From Nemopilema nomurai (Eukaryota; Cnidaria; Scyphozoa; Rhizostomeae; Rhizostomatidae), in assembly GCA_003864495.1 (NCBI GenBank), contig ML133380.1, positions 1,108,789-1,172,788 on the forward strand: a stretch of 64,000 nt of DNA, given 5' to 3'. The notes under the pieces are model-generated. The model was not told where the DNA came from, ran no database searches, and worked only from the letters and a program-made list of their open reading frames with translations. The position numbers and the translations under genes are program-made. Below are positions 27,801 to 37,672 of the stretch, piece after piece (the first letter of the stretch is position 1; every line of letters begins with the position of its first letter).

Positions 27801-28030
27801 CCGTATGTGTATATCTCGGAAGGGACACCAAGCAGAGTTATGGCGGACAGGTACGAAGCGAGCAGGGAGACGAAGATGGGGAAGCAGCCCATTCCTTTGC
27901 CAGCCATAAGGTATTCCTTTGTAGACGACTGCTTGCCCCCATAGGCATGATAAACGCCGATGGCGCTGGAAACCAACAACATACAACCGAACACGACATA
28001 GTCGGCAACACTGAACTCGTTCACGCTCAT
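12858..28030 (-). CDS. SLC5A8-like: Sodium-coupled monocarboxylate transporter (SLC5 family)
   Basis: Complete 14-exon gene, 623 residues. CDS exons in order: 27695-28030, 25354-25419, 24018-24069, 23382-23449, 22225-22520, 20938-21067, 20358-20446, 19193-19305, 18487-18557, 16661-16747, 15857-16047, 15292-15392, 14471-14625, 12858-12974. All junctions are GT-AG and phases agree. The family is a plasma-membrane LeuT-fold Na+ symporter for lactate, pyruvate, short-chain fatty acids or related anions. Supporting segments include DYVVFGCMLL (TM1), PSEIYTYGVQY, TSAHEYLEMRF, TTGLVCNFYTTLGGMKAVIW and ASSGLNSIAAVTLEDIVK. Two N-glycosylation sites (NGT, NFT) lie in a predicted external loop at about residues 478-490. 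Length fits SMCT proteins (about 610-620 residues). I start at MSVNEFSVADY. The frame stays open upstream to 28336, but that 102-residue extension is unlike the family. SLC5A8, A12 and A6 cannot be separated by eye. Confidence 0.93.
13396..14346. mobile_element. TIR element inside the last transporter intron
   Basis: A 25-bp terminal inverted repeat, 24/25 identical, bounds 951 bp. The left end begins AGTGGAAATTGCGAGCG (13396-13420) and the right end is its inverse, ...CGCTCGCAATTTCCACT (14322-14346). The element lies wholly within the intron between the exons at 14471-14625 and 12858-12974. It contains no long ORF. A GCGCATGTGCA-type string ends each arm. It is probably a non-autonomous DNA transposon; the superfamily is not identified. 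Confidence 0.75.
15045..15229. repeat. Tandem duplication, two 87-bp copies
   Basis: The segments 15045-15131 and 15143-15229 are almost identical (one visible mismatch) and are separated by 11 bp, giving a period of 98 bp. They lie in the intron beside the exon at 15292-15392. Near-identity implies a recent duplication. They contain repeated GACCT strings but no coding signal. Confidence 0.9.
16146..16386. repeat. AT-rich minisatellite (TACAATACAGTGCAA-type)
   Basis: Low-complexity intronic array of ACAATACA, AGTGCAA and AATATAATA words. A longer word, GAAAACAACACATTAC, recurs near 16180, 16270 and 16351 (spacing about 91 and 81 bp), so short and longer periods are nested. Two overlapping minus-strand ORFs of about 90 codons (Cys/Ile/Leu/Tyr-rich) run through it purely because of the repeat. 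Confidence 0.9.
17246..17440. repeat. Head-to-head pair of tRNA-derived SINE copies
   Basis: Arms 17246-17295 and 17391-17440 are near-perfect inverted repeats of about 50 bp. Each holds the B-box and 3' acceptor half of a tRNA-like sequence (TTCGAGTCTCGCTCGGGTCGG). The plus-strand copy includes the tRNA-like head at 17350-17421; the minus-strand copy is diverged in its 5' half. The pair lies in a transporter intron (16748-18486). Transcribed RNA could fold into a long hairpin. Confidence 0.8.
17350..17421 (+). mobile_element. tRNA-like head of a SINE
   Basis: The 72-bp sequence has a 7-bp acceptor stem (GACCCGA with TCGGGTC), a D-arm GCTCAGCGGTAGAGC (A box) and a T-arm with loop TTCGAGT (B box). 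The anticodon arm does not pair: CTTGG would face AGTCA, with TAC at the anticodon position. I therefore read it as a SINE-derived pseudo-tRNA rather than a working tRNA gene. A 3' tail (GGTTATCTCTCCGCACTCT) continues beyond the tRNA part, as in SINEs. Confidence 0.7.
18029..18284. mobile_element. MITE-like element, ACAATGCCTG family, copy 2
   Basis: Reverse-complement counterpart of 9173-9450, about 9 kb away, in the transporter intron 16748-18486. Its ends are well preserved: TACAATGCCTGCCAAA at the left and TTTTGGCAGGCATTGTA at the right, with TA at both edges consistent with a TA target duplication. It has no coding capacity. Better ends than copy 1 suggest the consensus terminus ACAATGCCTGCCAAA. 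Confidence 0.85.
21236..21863. mobile_element. TIR element with TTAA at its edges
   Basis: The left end reads TTAAGCTGAATTCACACTGG and the right end is the inverse, ...CCAGTGTGAATTCAGCTTTAA, bounding about 628 bp. The CG-rich inner part of the arms (GGCGCGGCGCG... and ...GCGCCGC) is also inverted. TTAA at both edges is the target site of piggyBac-type transposons, although one extra A sits between TTAA and the repeat on the right. No transposase is present. It lies in the transporter intron 21068-22224. A 101-codon minus-strand ORF inside shows no known domain. Confidence 0.75.
22067..22146 (-). mobile_element. tRNA-derived SINE fragment (minus strand)
   Basis: On the minus strand the order is an A-box-like TGGCTCAGTGGTTAGAGG, an arm able to pair (CGGAC with GTCCG), then a B-box GTGGTTCAAGTCTCTGG. 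Spacing matches a tRNA head, but the acceptor ends pair poorly, so a SINE is more likely than a tRNA gene. It sits in a transporter intron, about 80 bp from the donor site of the exon at 22225-22520. Confidence 0.65.
23664..23795. repeat. G-rich imperfect duplication
   Basis: Two copies of about 60 bp (from about 23664 and about 23736) share GGGGGCACAAGAAACA, a G/A-rich centre, GGAGTACA and CTATTTGC or ATATTTGC. The plus strand has many GGG runs and could form G-quadruplexes. It is intronic in the transporter gene. ORFs on either strand are low-complexity artefacts. Confidence 0.8.
24139..24421. repeat. Pair of short direct repeats about 240 bp apart
   Basis: Segments at about 24139-24180 and about 24382-24421 share TTAGTC[A/G]CGTGACAC[A/C]TTGACAAGTTAA and a following AGTACGA. 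The DNA between them is AT-rich and non-coding. This may be an eroded small repeat element within the transporter intron 24070-25353. Confidence 0.6.
25938..25999 (+). repeat. Short tandem GATCGTTATTTGGAGAGTTA repeat
   Basis: GATCGTTATTTGG recurs at 25938, 25958 and 25970, with a partial GATCGTTAT copy at 25990. It alternates 20-bp and 12-bp spacing in the first transporter intron. A run of about 11 G lies just before it, near 25890-25901. Confidence 0.85.
26370..26485 (+). repeat. Tandem duplication of about 62 bp
   Basis: TTCGTTTCC...AATTTCCT...CCTAATTGTTAGA occurs from 26370 and again from 26432, with several mismatches between copies. It is in the first transporter intron, with no coding signal. 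Confidence 0.8.
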
Positions 28031-31000
28031 GTCGCTAAAGCTCCGTCGACCGGCGAGTAAGAAACGGGAGCAAATCGTCGGCTTCTTCCAAAAACCTTGG
28101 CGTCGGCTTTCAATTGGTCCTCCGGGTTGTCTTTCGAGCAAGTTCAAAGCCCGCGAGTAGCCAGGTGAACAAATGTTTACCTTCGTCCCCTTGTTTTGAT
28201 CTGGCTGCAAGCTTGATGGTTTTCTATTGTCTGCTTTGTTTTGTTCTGCGTACCCTTGTGCGGAAGCAACATAATTGGACCAGCGTGATGTCTTTGTGTG
28301 TCTCACAGCAATTGTCCGATTTGTTAAGGGACACAAGCCCAGATTAGCTGCAACTCTTGTTACCGGACGCCCGGTGCAACGAGAGACCTGGTAATAGCAA
28401 TGACGACATAGCCAGCCAAAACGAGAGATCCAAGCGCATGAGAACCAGGGAAAAACAATTTTGACTCCGTCCTGTCGATCATTCCTTCGGACAGGAGCGG
28501 TCTCTCAAACAATTCTAAAATCTGCCAAGTGTCTGCCATCCTCATTTGGGGGTAAAGTATGCCATTTTCAGGGGCATCTAGTCCATTTTCAGGGGCTTTT
28601 AGTGCCCATTCATAAGAATACCCTATGAAATTTTCACTCGGGCACCATCTAGTTTGGATATAGCAGGGACACCGAATACGAGGGGAATTGGAGGCCCGAG
28701 CGGTCCTTGGGAAGTGCAAACCAAAAAACCGTTCGTGGTAAGCATCTAGAAACAAGTTGTGATGTGTTTCTACCGACTGCGTTGCTCAATCTCTATGGAC
28801 GATCCGTGCCATAGTTGCAGAGAATACGGAGCCAGGTCGAAAGAGACAGAGAGACGATGCGTTGCCTGTTGTATTCTGTAACTCTGACTCTGACTGACCT
28901 ATCTTAACTTGACAATTATATTTATATCACTATTCGAAAAATAACTTTGCTGACGAAGGATGAGAGAGGATGATGAGATGATGTTGCAATGGGGGCGGAA
29001 AATTCTAGGCTGAGGAGATGTGTCAGCATGCATGGTGTGCCAATGGAAAGTAAACAAACGAGTCACTACACAGGCACGTACTGGCTTCCAAGCGCAGTAG
29101 GTGGCAACACATCTTTGCGAACGATTTCCTGTCCACATTGGCCGGCTTTTCATTTTCATTTGATCAACATTTGATTCAATTTTAATAACGTTTTTGGAAA
29201 TGTATCGTCTAGGACTTGAAAGCTCTCATTTTTGGAGAAAACTCTCATTTTTGAATATGCAAAAGAGATTATGATACTGGGAAAACGCAGATTTGGTGTT
29301 CACCCTTTGAAAGAAAAACGCGGGAGCTGCCATTACTCAATACTGTGGGAAAAATGAGTAACTGCGACTTCTTCCCAGCAATTTGATGTAAAATCGTGAT
29401 TACAACGCCTTTTCAACTTTGGTCATTAGAGTTCGCAACGCGTTTCTGTCAGCTAGCATTTACAAGCGCACGCATGGATTTCCGCTTGCCAAGCCTCTCG
29501 TTCTTATTTGGATATTTCTATCGACCATATTTGTTTACTATCCATTGCCTACCCGAGCCACTAGGATGTCGAAATTCATATTGCTTGATAGGGGTGGGTA
29601 ACACTGTGTATACTACTAACTATGTGTATAATGATAAAGATTCTCCATTTTTTCATATAAGGGGTCTGGTACCGAGAGGAACGGCGGGTTAGAGTTTAAA
29701 GATGCCCTGTGTGGCTTGATACTGCGTCGAGTTCACTGCGTGCTGCTTTAACCCCATTCACCTACTTACATTACCGAATAGGCTTCTTGGATCTTTGCTT
29801 TTTCATGATGTAAGGTATGAGCAAACAAAATAATTCCTGGAGTCCGAATGAGCTGGGAAGGATTATTGAGCGAGGCCCCGAAGCCATTGGACTACAACAA
29901 GACAACGAGTACTAAGCCCACCGCACACGACAGACTTTTGTCTTTGAAAGACGAAGATTCTTTACTTCGGAGCACACTACCGATTTTTGTCTGTGAAGCA
30001 CAAATTTTTTAACAATGGGGAACTGGGTAGGAGACAAAGGGGACTGGGCAAATTCGCTTTGGCGCATTTTTGAATTTTTTACAAAATGGCTCCTAGAGGA
30101 AAACGAAGACACTTGCAGCAAAACTAGCAAGACTTTGTCCTTGACAAGCGCACACGGCAGAATTCTGTCTTTGAAAGGCAGAAGACAATGAATTCATCTT
30201 GCCCTCCCCAGTAAAAGCACTCCCCCCAAGTGATAGCTCTCCCCTCCAATGATAACACTCCACCACCCTCGCCCTCCCCCCTCAGACCTGGAGATTTCAC
30301 ACATTATTAATCAGTAAGATACATTACAGGAAAACAGATATACTGATATTTACATAAGCCTCGTCATTTCTGCCTATTCTTTTGGCCTTTTCAACCACTG
30401 ACATTATAAGCCATGATATCCCATCCAATTTTATCGTGTGCAAGGGATGCTGGGACGCCCCCGAGCTTTGAAGACTCTAAAATGCACAGTAAATGTATCC
30501 TAGTGTGTTCCAGCCTTCAAATCAGACTCAAAAGTGATGCTACATGATCTCTTTTTACACACCTGATTAGACCTATCTAGAATCTCATTAAACAAAATAT
30601 CAAATTTCAATTGTGAAGCTTAGAAATAATCCTATTTACTACTTCTCTTAGAGTCAATCGTTTATCTGGCAAAATAGTATTTTATTCTCAATCGCACCCT
30701 GATGGAACTTATTTATGGAGAACCTCACAGACAATACTGTCGAACTTCAATCAAAAAAAGGTACGAATAGGTGATACTTCATGTCACTTTCATCAGAAGG
30801 AAAAGTTTATGGACAAAAAATTATCTATTATCACTGCGCCCATATCTTATGCTTGTTTGCATCTAGCGATCTCTTATCCAGGGCACAATAATTTTTTTTA
30901 ATAAAAAATTTGACCGAACCATGACAAAAAGGAAAAATGAATAGTCACTCTTTTGAAAAGTTCTCAACGGATAATGCATGCCTGGAAACAATCCTTAGAG

Positions 31001-32386
31001 AAAATAAGGAAGAACAGAATTAAAACTTGTTTTACTTAGGAACAAAATCTTCACAAATAATAATCAACAAATTACACTTCGAATATACATATTAAGCAAA
31101 CGAGTCTTGTACAGAAAAACAAGTCACAATGTTGTTAGAAAAAGGAAGATCGTTCAAATAAGAACCCAATGTTTATGAAGCCTGTGCGAAGATTTAAAGA
31201 GCTAGGGGACCTCGGCAATATCAGTGTATGCTTTGCCAGTTTAATTAACAAGGAATCGACAACCATGGTGACTGCATAGAAATTACTGCTACTCTGCTCT
31301 GCTGAAGAAACTCGAGGGGCAATTCACTTTTGCAAATAGCGTACGAGATTTCCATGAAAACAATAGGATACCCAGCGATTTTTTGATAAAGCAATAAGAT
31401 TTTCACAAAAGGTGTACGTGATTATTTTGGAGTGATTTGCCCCTCGAAGAAGCTGAGGATGAAATTGACAGTTGAAGTAACAGTCAATCCACCCACGAGA
31501 AATTATTTTCCAGCTCGGAAGCTAGAAATAACTGTTATTAAGTTAGTGATATCGACCTTTATTAAAAGCTTACGGTTTACCGCGAACGAATAGATTCAAT
31601 CTAAACACAGCTCTGATTAAGACGTGTTAGGGTGTGCTTAATGTAGGGCCTTGCTTGATGGAAACAAGATTTAATCAGTTCATTTGTGATGATAATCGCA
31701 AACAATTTCTTTTTTCTTATTACTTGGAGCAATTCTCGATCTACACTTTTCAGGCGACCATAAGCCAACTCTTCATTCGGGTGAAGGTACACTTCTCTAA
31801 TCCTCTTTCAGTGACCACCTGTTTAATTTTACTTCTAAGGCACCCTCTCCTCCATTTTGTGCACTATTAAGCAATGAAAATGACGTCATGAGCGAAGAAG
31901 CCAGGGGGTGCGTCAGCTGTGGAATATTTGTAAACACCTGTTGTTAAAAAGCTGATAAGTTAGCCTTGTTGCTTATTCGGGCAAAAACTTTGAAGCCCTT
32001 CCCCCCAATTTATTTAGCGTCCCCCCGCCGATGAAAGAAGTCGAATAACCAATAGGGCCAAGGCGTTGAGGACTATCAGCATCAACAGACTAAGAAAAAG
32101 TTAATTTACAACTGCAAGACGCCATTCTCAGTATCTCGTTATTGCAGAACAATGAAGATACCTCGAAAATTCGCAGCATACAGCAGTTTTACAAATCGGT
32201 TAAAGAGCCGATCGTGTTCACGGGAAAATCATACGTTATAAACAAACTCTTGAAATGGCACAGATTCTTAAATCTACCCAGTCTTTGATAAATCTTCTCT
32301 AAGTTAAAAAGTTGCGATGCATCAACGGTATCGCCATGGCTTGTTTACGACAAGCTCGAAACATCGCCTGAAGTATCGCCAGTCTA
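28031..32386. other. Intergenic: upstream of the transporter, downstream of the SCAF1/PHRF1-like gene
   Basis: The part next to 28031 should carry the transporter 5' UTR and promoter; the frame is open to 28336 but the extension looks non-coding. An unrecognised 131-codon minus ORF at 28360-28755 contains a short internal duplication and has no domain I know. An imperfect direct repeat with GCACACGACAGAC-type starts occurs near 29921 and 30150, and a C-rich tract lies near 30200-30290. A small inverted-repeat element at 31312-31447 is listed separately. No RNA gene was seen. Confidence 0.5.
31312..31447. mobile_element. Small inverted-repeat (MITE-like) element
   Basis: A 17-bp terminal inverted repeat (TCGAGGGGCAATTCACT at the left, AGTGATTTGCCCCTCGA at the right, one mismatch) encloses 136 bp of AT-rich DNA. 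Similar GAAGAA[A/G] strings flank both sides. It carries no genes and would be a very short non-autonomous element. Confidence 0.65.
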
Positions 32387-35300
32387 CTATAGCGGAGGCA
32401 TCGGCAAATCCGGATTCAGATATCGAAATCTCTTTTCGCCAGGGAATGTCAGCGACTGGCTGATGGATTGGGAAGATGACGAGCGACCCTTTGGCTTGCT
32501 TTTTTCCCGCCGTTCTTTTCCAGGCACCAGCCGCTGGCCTTTACATTTACAAACGAACTTCTTCATCAAAGACCTGATTTTCTCGGGGATAATTGGACTA
32601 TTCGACATTGTCACCTAAAAAAAGCATGGAATGCTGTAAAAGACTGAAATATCAATAAACTGAATGCACTCTTTGTTATTCATTCGCAATCATTCAAATA
32701 TTCCTTTGTTTTTTTAATTAAGAAAATTCTGTCTCTTTCATTGAACTTCCATTCTTTATTGCTGGTGAGATCTTTCCAGTAAATCCCTTATTCATATCAT
32801 CAAATTCCTTTAAGATGGTAAAACTATTATTAAAATTGAAAAATATATATATTATACTCTATCAAATCACAGATTGCTTGTCTACAGAAAATAAAAAAAC
32901 AAAGTGGAATATGATAAAAAGCAAATATGGTATCCCCAGGCAAAATCATTGTACAGATTCCTGGCTTACTAGGCAGTACTTGAAACAGTGATTCGCAAGT
33001 TTTGAATTTTGCTTTGCATCATGCTGCAAGCCAAAAAATGAAAGAAAAATACCTGTGGAACGGCTTTCCTTAAGATCGACTTGTACTCGTCCTTAGTAAT
33101 TTCTTTCGACTTGTAGTACAATTTCAAAACCTCTTTGCACTCCTGCTCCACTCTTGACTGCCTAACCAACATGTCCACCATTTTCTGCTAAAAAGAAAGC
33201 AGAGATTATTGAAAGAAAGAAAGAAATCTTTCGTTCTAGGGGTTATTGTTTACAACATTATGCCATGGTTTTAAAATTCAATTTATTGAAAAAGGAGATT
33301 TTTATGTTGATTCCAACAAAATTCCAAACACTAATCAAATTCAAAATAGGAAATGAAGACTTTTAAAAAAATTAATTTGAAACTAAGCTTTGATTTTAAT
33401 CAGCTAAATATTATTCAAGCTAATGTCATACTGTATGATAATAAACAATGACAATATTGAAACCCTAAATCAGGCTAGTTCAAAAATAAGGGTGTATTCC
33501 TTCAAAAATTGATCAAACTTAAATGAATACAAAAAAGAAATTATATCACAGCTTTAGGAGAGAAATTGTATAATTGCCATTCAGGTCTAAATATGGGCCT
33601 AATTTTGCCATATTTAATATAATACACTTACAGCTCAAATTTAAGCACTTTTACTTTACTTTATTACTTGGTTTGAAAACTTTTGCAAAAGGAATGGGAA
33701 GCAAAATCTAAATGCACTTCATGTGATAAGGACTACAGCAGTAGATCAGCCTTATTCTAAAATATCTTTCCATAAAGCAAAAAAAATTGCAAAACAATCT
33801 TACCTGTTGCTTTGATGAAGGTGGCTTTGAGAATCCCTTAGTATTCTGTTTTTCATCACTCCTCCTGCTTTGCCTTTTGACTTCATGCCTAGACTTTGCT
33901 TCAATAATCTTTTGCCAAGTTGGATTCTCGTATCCAGAAAACGGTTCCTTCAGCCTCATCTCAACTGCACCCTTCAGGGCATCTTGCTGGAGATTTTTTG
34001 CATCCACTGGTGACAGACCAATATCCATGAGGGTGAGATCTTCTGGGTTATATGGGGAGTCCTCAGCCTCAAGATGATAGTAACTATCTGTTTGGTTTAT
34101 TTCTGCCTCCATCCCAGCTCCACTAAACTCCTCTGGAGGTGTATAGGGCTGTTTTCTCTTTGTTTCTATTTCTTTTGATGGGGAAAACTCTGGTGTTTTA
34201 GGGATACCCCCTTTTTCGTCACTTGTTTCTCTGTCAAATAGAAGTGGAATAGCAGATTCTGTTGGTTTTTCTTTGTTGCTTATCATTTCTAAACCAGGAA
34301 TAGTCACAGGCTCTAGTCCAGGTATGAGCATCTCTCCCGGACTTCTCATCTTTGTATCAGAAGGGCTCTTACTTTTCTTCCCAACAAAGTGGCCATCTTC
34401 CAACTTCAGCTTAGGGGTTTTCCTTGGGGAGCTGCCCTTTTTCTTTTCATCAATGGGCACTTTTTCTTCCTTTGTGTGCAAAGATGATTGATTCCTAAAG
34501 ACAAGTCTTTTTGGACTTGTCTCCTCATTTTTCCCCAACATCTTAGCAAAACCATCATTCTCTTTCTCTTCAGAATCATCTTCTTGTGCAAATATGTCAT
34601 CAAAGAGATCATCTTTTGACTTCCTGCAACAAACATGCCCTAATTTCATACTGCATTATCATTAGGTAACATTTTATATTCAAAACACTAGTCTACAGTG
34701 TTATGGGATTGTACATTGCTTTGCTGAAACAATACACAACAAATACAAAAAAGAGGCTCTTTAAACTCAAACTCAATAATATTCAGCTTTACAATAGATC
34801 TAAAGATTAAGATAAATCAATGACAAAGATGGGATGAAGGTAACCTTGAAGGCTAGTAAACCAGCATGGACATGCAAGAGACCTAACAAAGTACTCTATC
34901 CATTAAAAAATTACAAAAAACATGTCAGTGCATCAGTGAATGTTTGACCATAGTACTAATAAGCTGTTAGACATTTGATAAATTGCAGCAGTTTGAATCA
35001 ACTCCACATCTGGCAAAAGGGGTTTGGTAGTCAAATAAAAACATTGTTATGTATATACACCAAAAGAATCTCAACAGAACTTACTGCAAGTTCTTTTTTT
35101 CCTTTCCTTCATCTGCAGCTTTTTCTTGATCCTTTTCTTCTACCTCTAGACTAGGTTTTTCCTCTTCAGCATCAACTTTTACTTCTTCTTCTTTTTCATG
35201 ATTATCATCATGCTCCTCTTTATCTGATTCTTGTGTTTCCTCTTTGTCATCACTAACCTTCTGGCTAAGAACGATATCCTCTCCTTTGATCAAAAGTTCT

Positions 35301-37284
35301 TCCTTCAGCTTTTGTGTTTCTTCCTGGCTAAGTAACTTGAATAGTCTCTTCTCTTTGCCAACCTTGACCTCATTCAGTTCATTTTTTGACAACTGATTAT
35401 TTTCAGCTTTATTATCAGTGGTGTCTGCTTCATAAGACTTGTCATTTAGATTATCTGGTTTTACAATGTTCTCATCTTCCAGTCCTCTTTCTTCCTCAGA
35501 CACATGCAATTCATTGTCTTCCAATACACTGTTACTTTTATCGAGATTTTCACTGTTAGCATTTTCATCAAAATCCTTTTCAAGAGAATCTGGTGACTTA
35601 GAAACTGCATTTTTGCCACCTTTAGGGCTGCTCTCTAGAGTGGGAATTACTTTATCAGATATGACATCACCCTCTGCATTGTTATCTTTTTCATCATCCT
35701 TTTCTCTGTCACTAAGCCTCTCAAACTCACTATCTGTGTCAGATCCTACTATTTCTTCCTTTAAATCTTCTTCTTTCTGTAGTTTAACACCTATCTGACG
35801 TTTTTCAGTACCTTCTTCCTTGTTAGCTTTTTCCTTCTTGACAACATATTATGACTACGAACAACATCCAGCTTTTCTCTTAAAACATGTGTGTCATGAA
35901 TTTTTGATGATGGCCCTTTTTGTTTTGTGTGTTCCTTCTTCTCATCTTTAACTTCATCTCTAACTCTTTTTTCACCCTTTCCATAATGATGCCTTTCTTT
36001 TTTATGTTCGCTATGAATTCTTTCTTTCTTATCATGTTCTGTTTTGCTTTTTGTATTAGATTCAGCTTCCTTTCTCTTTGACTTCTCAGAAATACTCCTA
36101 TCTGAATGATGCCTTTTCTTAGTATTATGACTTGATGTTGAATATTTTCTCTCCTTGTCCTCTTTATCTCTACTTCTTGACCTGGCTTGTTCAACATCTT
36201 TTGTATAATCTTTATCCTTTTTCTTACTTTTTTTCTCCTTTCCTTTCCTTTCAACATCTTCTGTGAGATGTCTATGTTTCCTTTTATGCTTCAATTGCTC
36301 ATCCTTCTCTTCTTCATATTTCTTTCCACTGGTCCTTTCCCTTGATTGCTCTCTATGTCTACTTTTCCGCTTTTTCTTACCTTCTAGCTCTGCATCAGAG
36401 CTTGGTGAACGCTTGTGGCTGCTCTTGCTTCTCTTTCGCTTTCTTTTCTTTGTCTTTTCTTTATGTCTATGCTTTTCATCACTGTCCTTTCTTAAGCTTT
36501 TTTCATGTTTCTCACTTGAGTTTTCCTTTAGTCTTTTCCCATCTTTTCTTACTGACTTGTGTTTCTGCGACCTATGTTCCTTGCTATCTGGTGTTGCATT
36601 GCTTGCTTTACTCAAAGGAAAATCACACAATTCCTCTTCAAGTTCTTTTACAGCTAACATATCAATATCATCTTCATTTGATTCTGCTTGTACACTGTTG
36701 TCACTTTCATGATCACTACTAGAAGGCCTTCTAGACTTTTTCTTTTCTTTAACGACTACAAAAGACTTTTCCTCTCTTTTACTTCCTCCATGGGACGGCT
36801 TTCTAGATCTCTCTTTCTCATTTTCAGACTCATCACTTCCACTAGCTGATTGTTTAGAACTTGATGAGCTTTTCCTACTTTTACTAACTTCTTTATGCCT
36901 TTCTTTCTTCCTTTTCTTCTTATACTCTGCATCCTCAATCTTGTTTTTATCAACCTCCTTCACTGCGATTGACTCAATATTGTCTTCTGTCTTCATTTTT
37001 GCAGAAACGTCCTCATCATCAGTAAGAAAACCACTTTCTCTCAAACAGTAAGTGAGTAGCTCTTCGTTATCATCCTCAAAAGCGGGGACAAATCTTGAGT
37101 CACTTTTCTCTTTGGGCTTTTTGTTAAGAGAGCTTTTTGAGGCCTTCAACTGCATATCCAGCCCGAAGTCAATCCTGGAGACTTGCTGTTTCTGTTGGGC
37201 TTTCTTCCCGAGAATCTCATCTTCAATACTCTCCTCATCAGAGTCAATCACTAATGGGCACGCAGGATCATACGGCACATCCAT
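32387..37284 (-). CDS. SCAF1/PHRF1-type SR-like nuclear protein
   Basis: Four exons: 35085-37284, 33804-34623, 33053-33187, 32387-32614; about 1127 residues. Junctions are GT-AG and phase-consistent if one base is missing near 35845. The start MDVPYDPACPLVIDSDEE is the first ATG of the long frame. The N-terminal two thirds is disordered: acidic stretches, then Lys/Arg/Ser-rich SR-like runs (about residues 110-480), then Glu/Lys-rich sequence. The last two exons encode a compact helical domain (EVLKLYYKSKEITKDEYKS, then IPEKIRSLMKKFVCKCK) and a final LPMPPL. That arrangement resembles the C-terminus of SCAF1, SCAF11 and PHRF1, which associate with RNA polymerase II and splicing. No RING or PHD finger is visible, so it is closer to SCAF1 in layout. 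Function in pre-mRNA processing is inferred. Confidence 0.75.
35839..35853 (-). other. Apparent one-base frameshift in exon 1
   Basis: On the minus strand the frame running from 37284 stops at about 35791. A second frame, open from about 35847 down to 35085, continues the same Lys/Glu/Asp-rich composition (VVKKEKANKEEGTEKRQIG...) and splices in phase to the next exon. The frames differ by one missing base (or two extra). A 35-bp GT...AG segment (35777-35811) could also restore frame but is too short for a normal intron. A consensus error or polymorphism is most likely. Confidence 0.75.
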
Positions 37285-37672
37285 TATTTATGTCGCCCCG
37301 GGCTTCTTATTTAGGCCCTTTCAAGACTTCTTGCCGCGGCACTTCCTTCGTTTAACGATCTGTATTCATTTAAAAACCGGAGATAGCTTTGCTATAGGGT
37401 CAATTAAATTCCAGGTCTAAAAGTCCATCCCGAAATGCAGGGTGTAAAGGCTTGTTTTCATGTGCAGTTCATTTGTCTGCTTCGAATCGAATCGAAGGTG
37501 GCGACAACAACCACATTTGAAGCCTTGTGTGATGCCTCGTTTGAAATCTAGCCTCGGCCTCGCATATCCTAGCAACAGTCCCATAGATAATAGCAATAAT
37601 TGTTGGTTATTATCTTTTCGTTTACTAGCGTTTTGGGCCAAGGACTTTCAGAGATCCCATGTGTTGTATGAC
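37285..37672. other. Upstream region of the SCAF1/PHRF1-like gene
   Basis: This 388-bp stretch follows the ATG at 37284 on the upstream side and should include the 5' UTR and promoter. It is more GC-rich than its surroundings next to the start (GCCCCGGGC, GCCGCGGC). No TATA box stands out. A retroelement insertion begins just beyond it. Confidence 0.45.

Noticed and set aside
28031..28336. N-terminal extension of the transporter to an upstream ATG
   Set aside because: The 102 extra residues are basic and low in hydrophobicity and precede a normal family N-terminus starting at 28030; they are more likely 5' UTR.
28360..28755. 131-codon minus-strand ORF upstream of the transporter
   Set aside because: It has no motif I know, an internal CCATTTTCAGGGGC duplication and no splice partner; it is not supportable as a gene.
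35439..36722. Plus-strand ORFs of 119-149 codons opposite the SCAF1/PHRF1-like gene
   Set aside because: They are antisense shadows of Lys/Glu/Ser-rich coding sequence, which gives Phe/Leu/Ser-rich open frames on the other strand.
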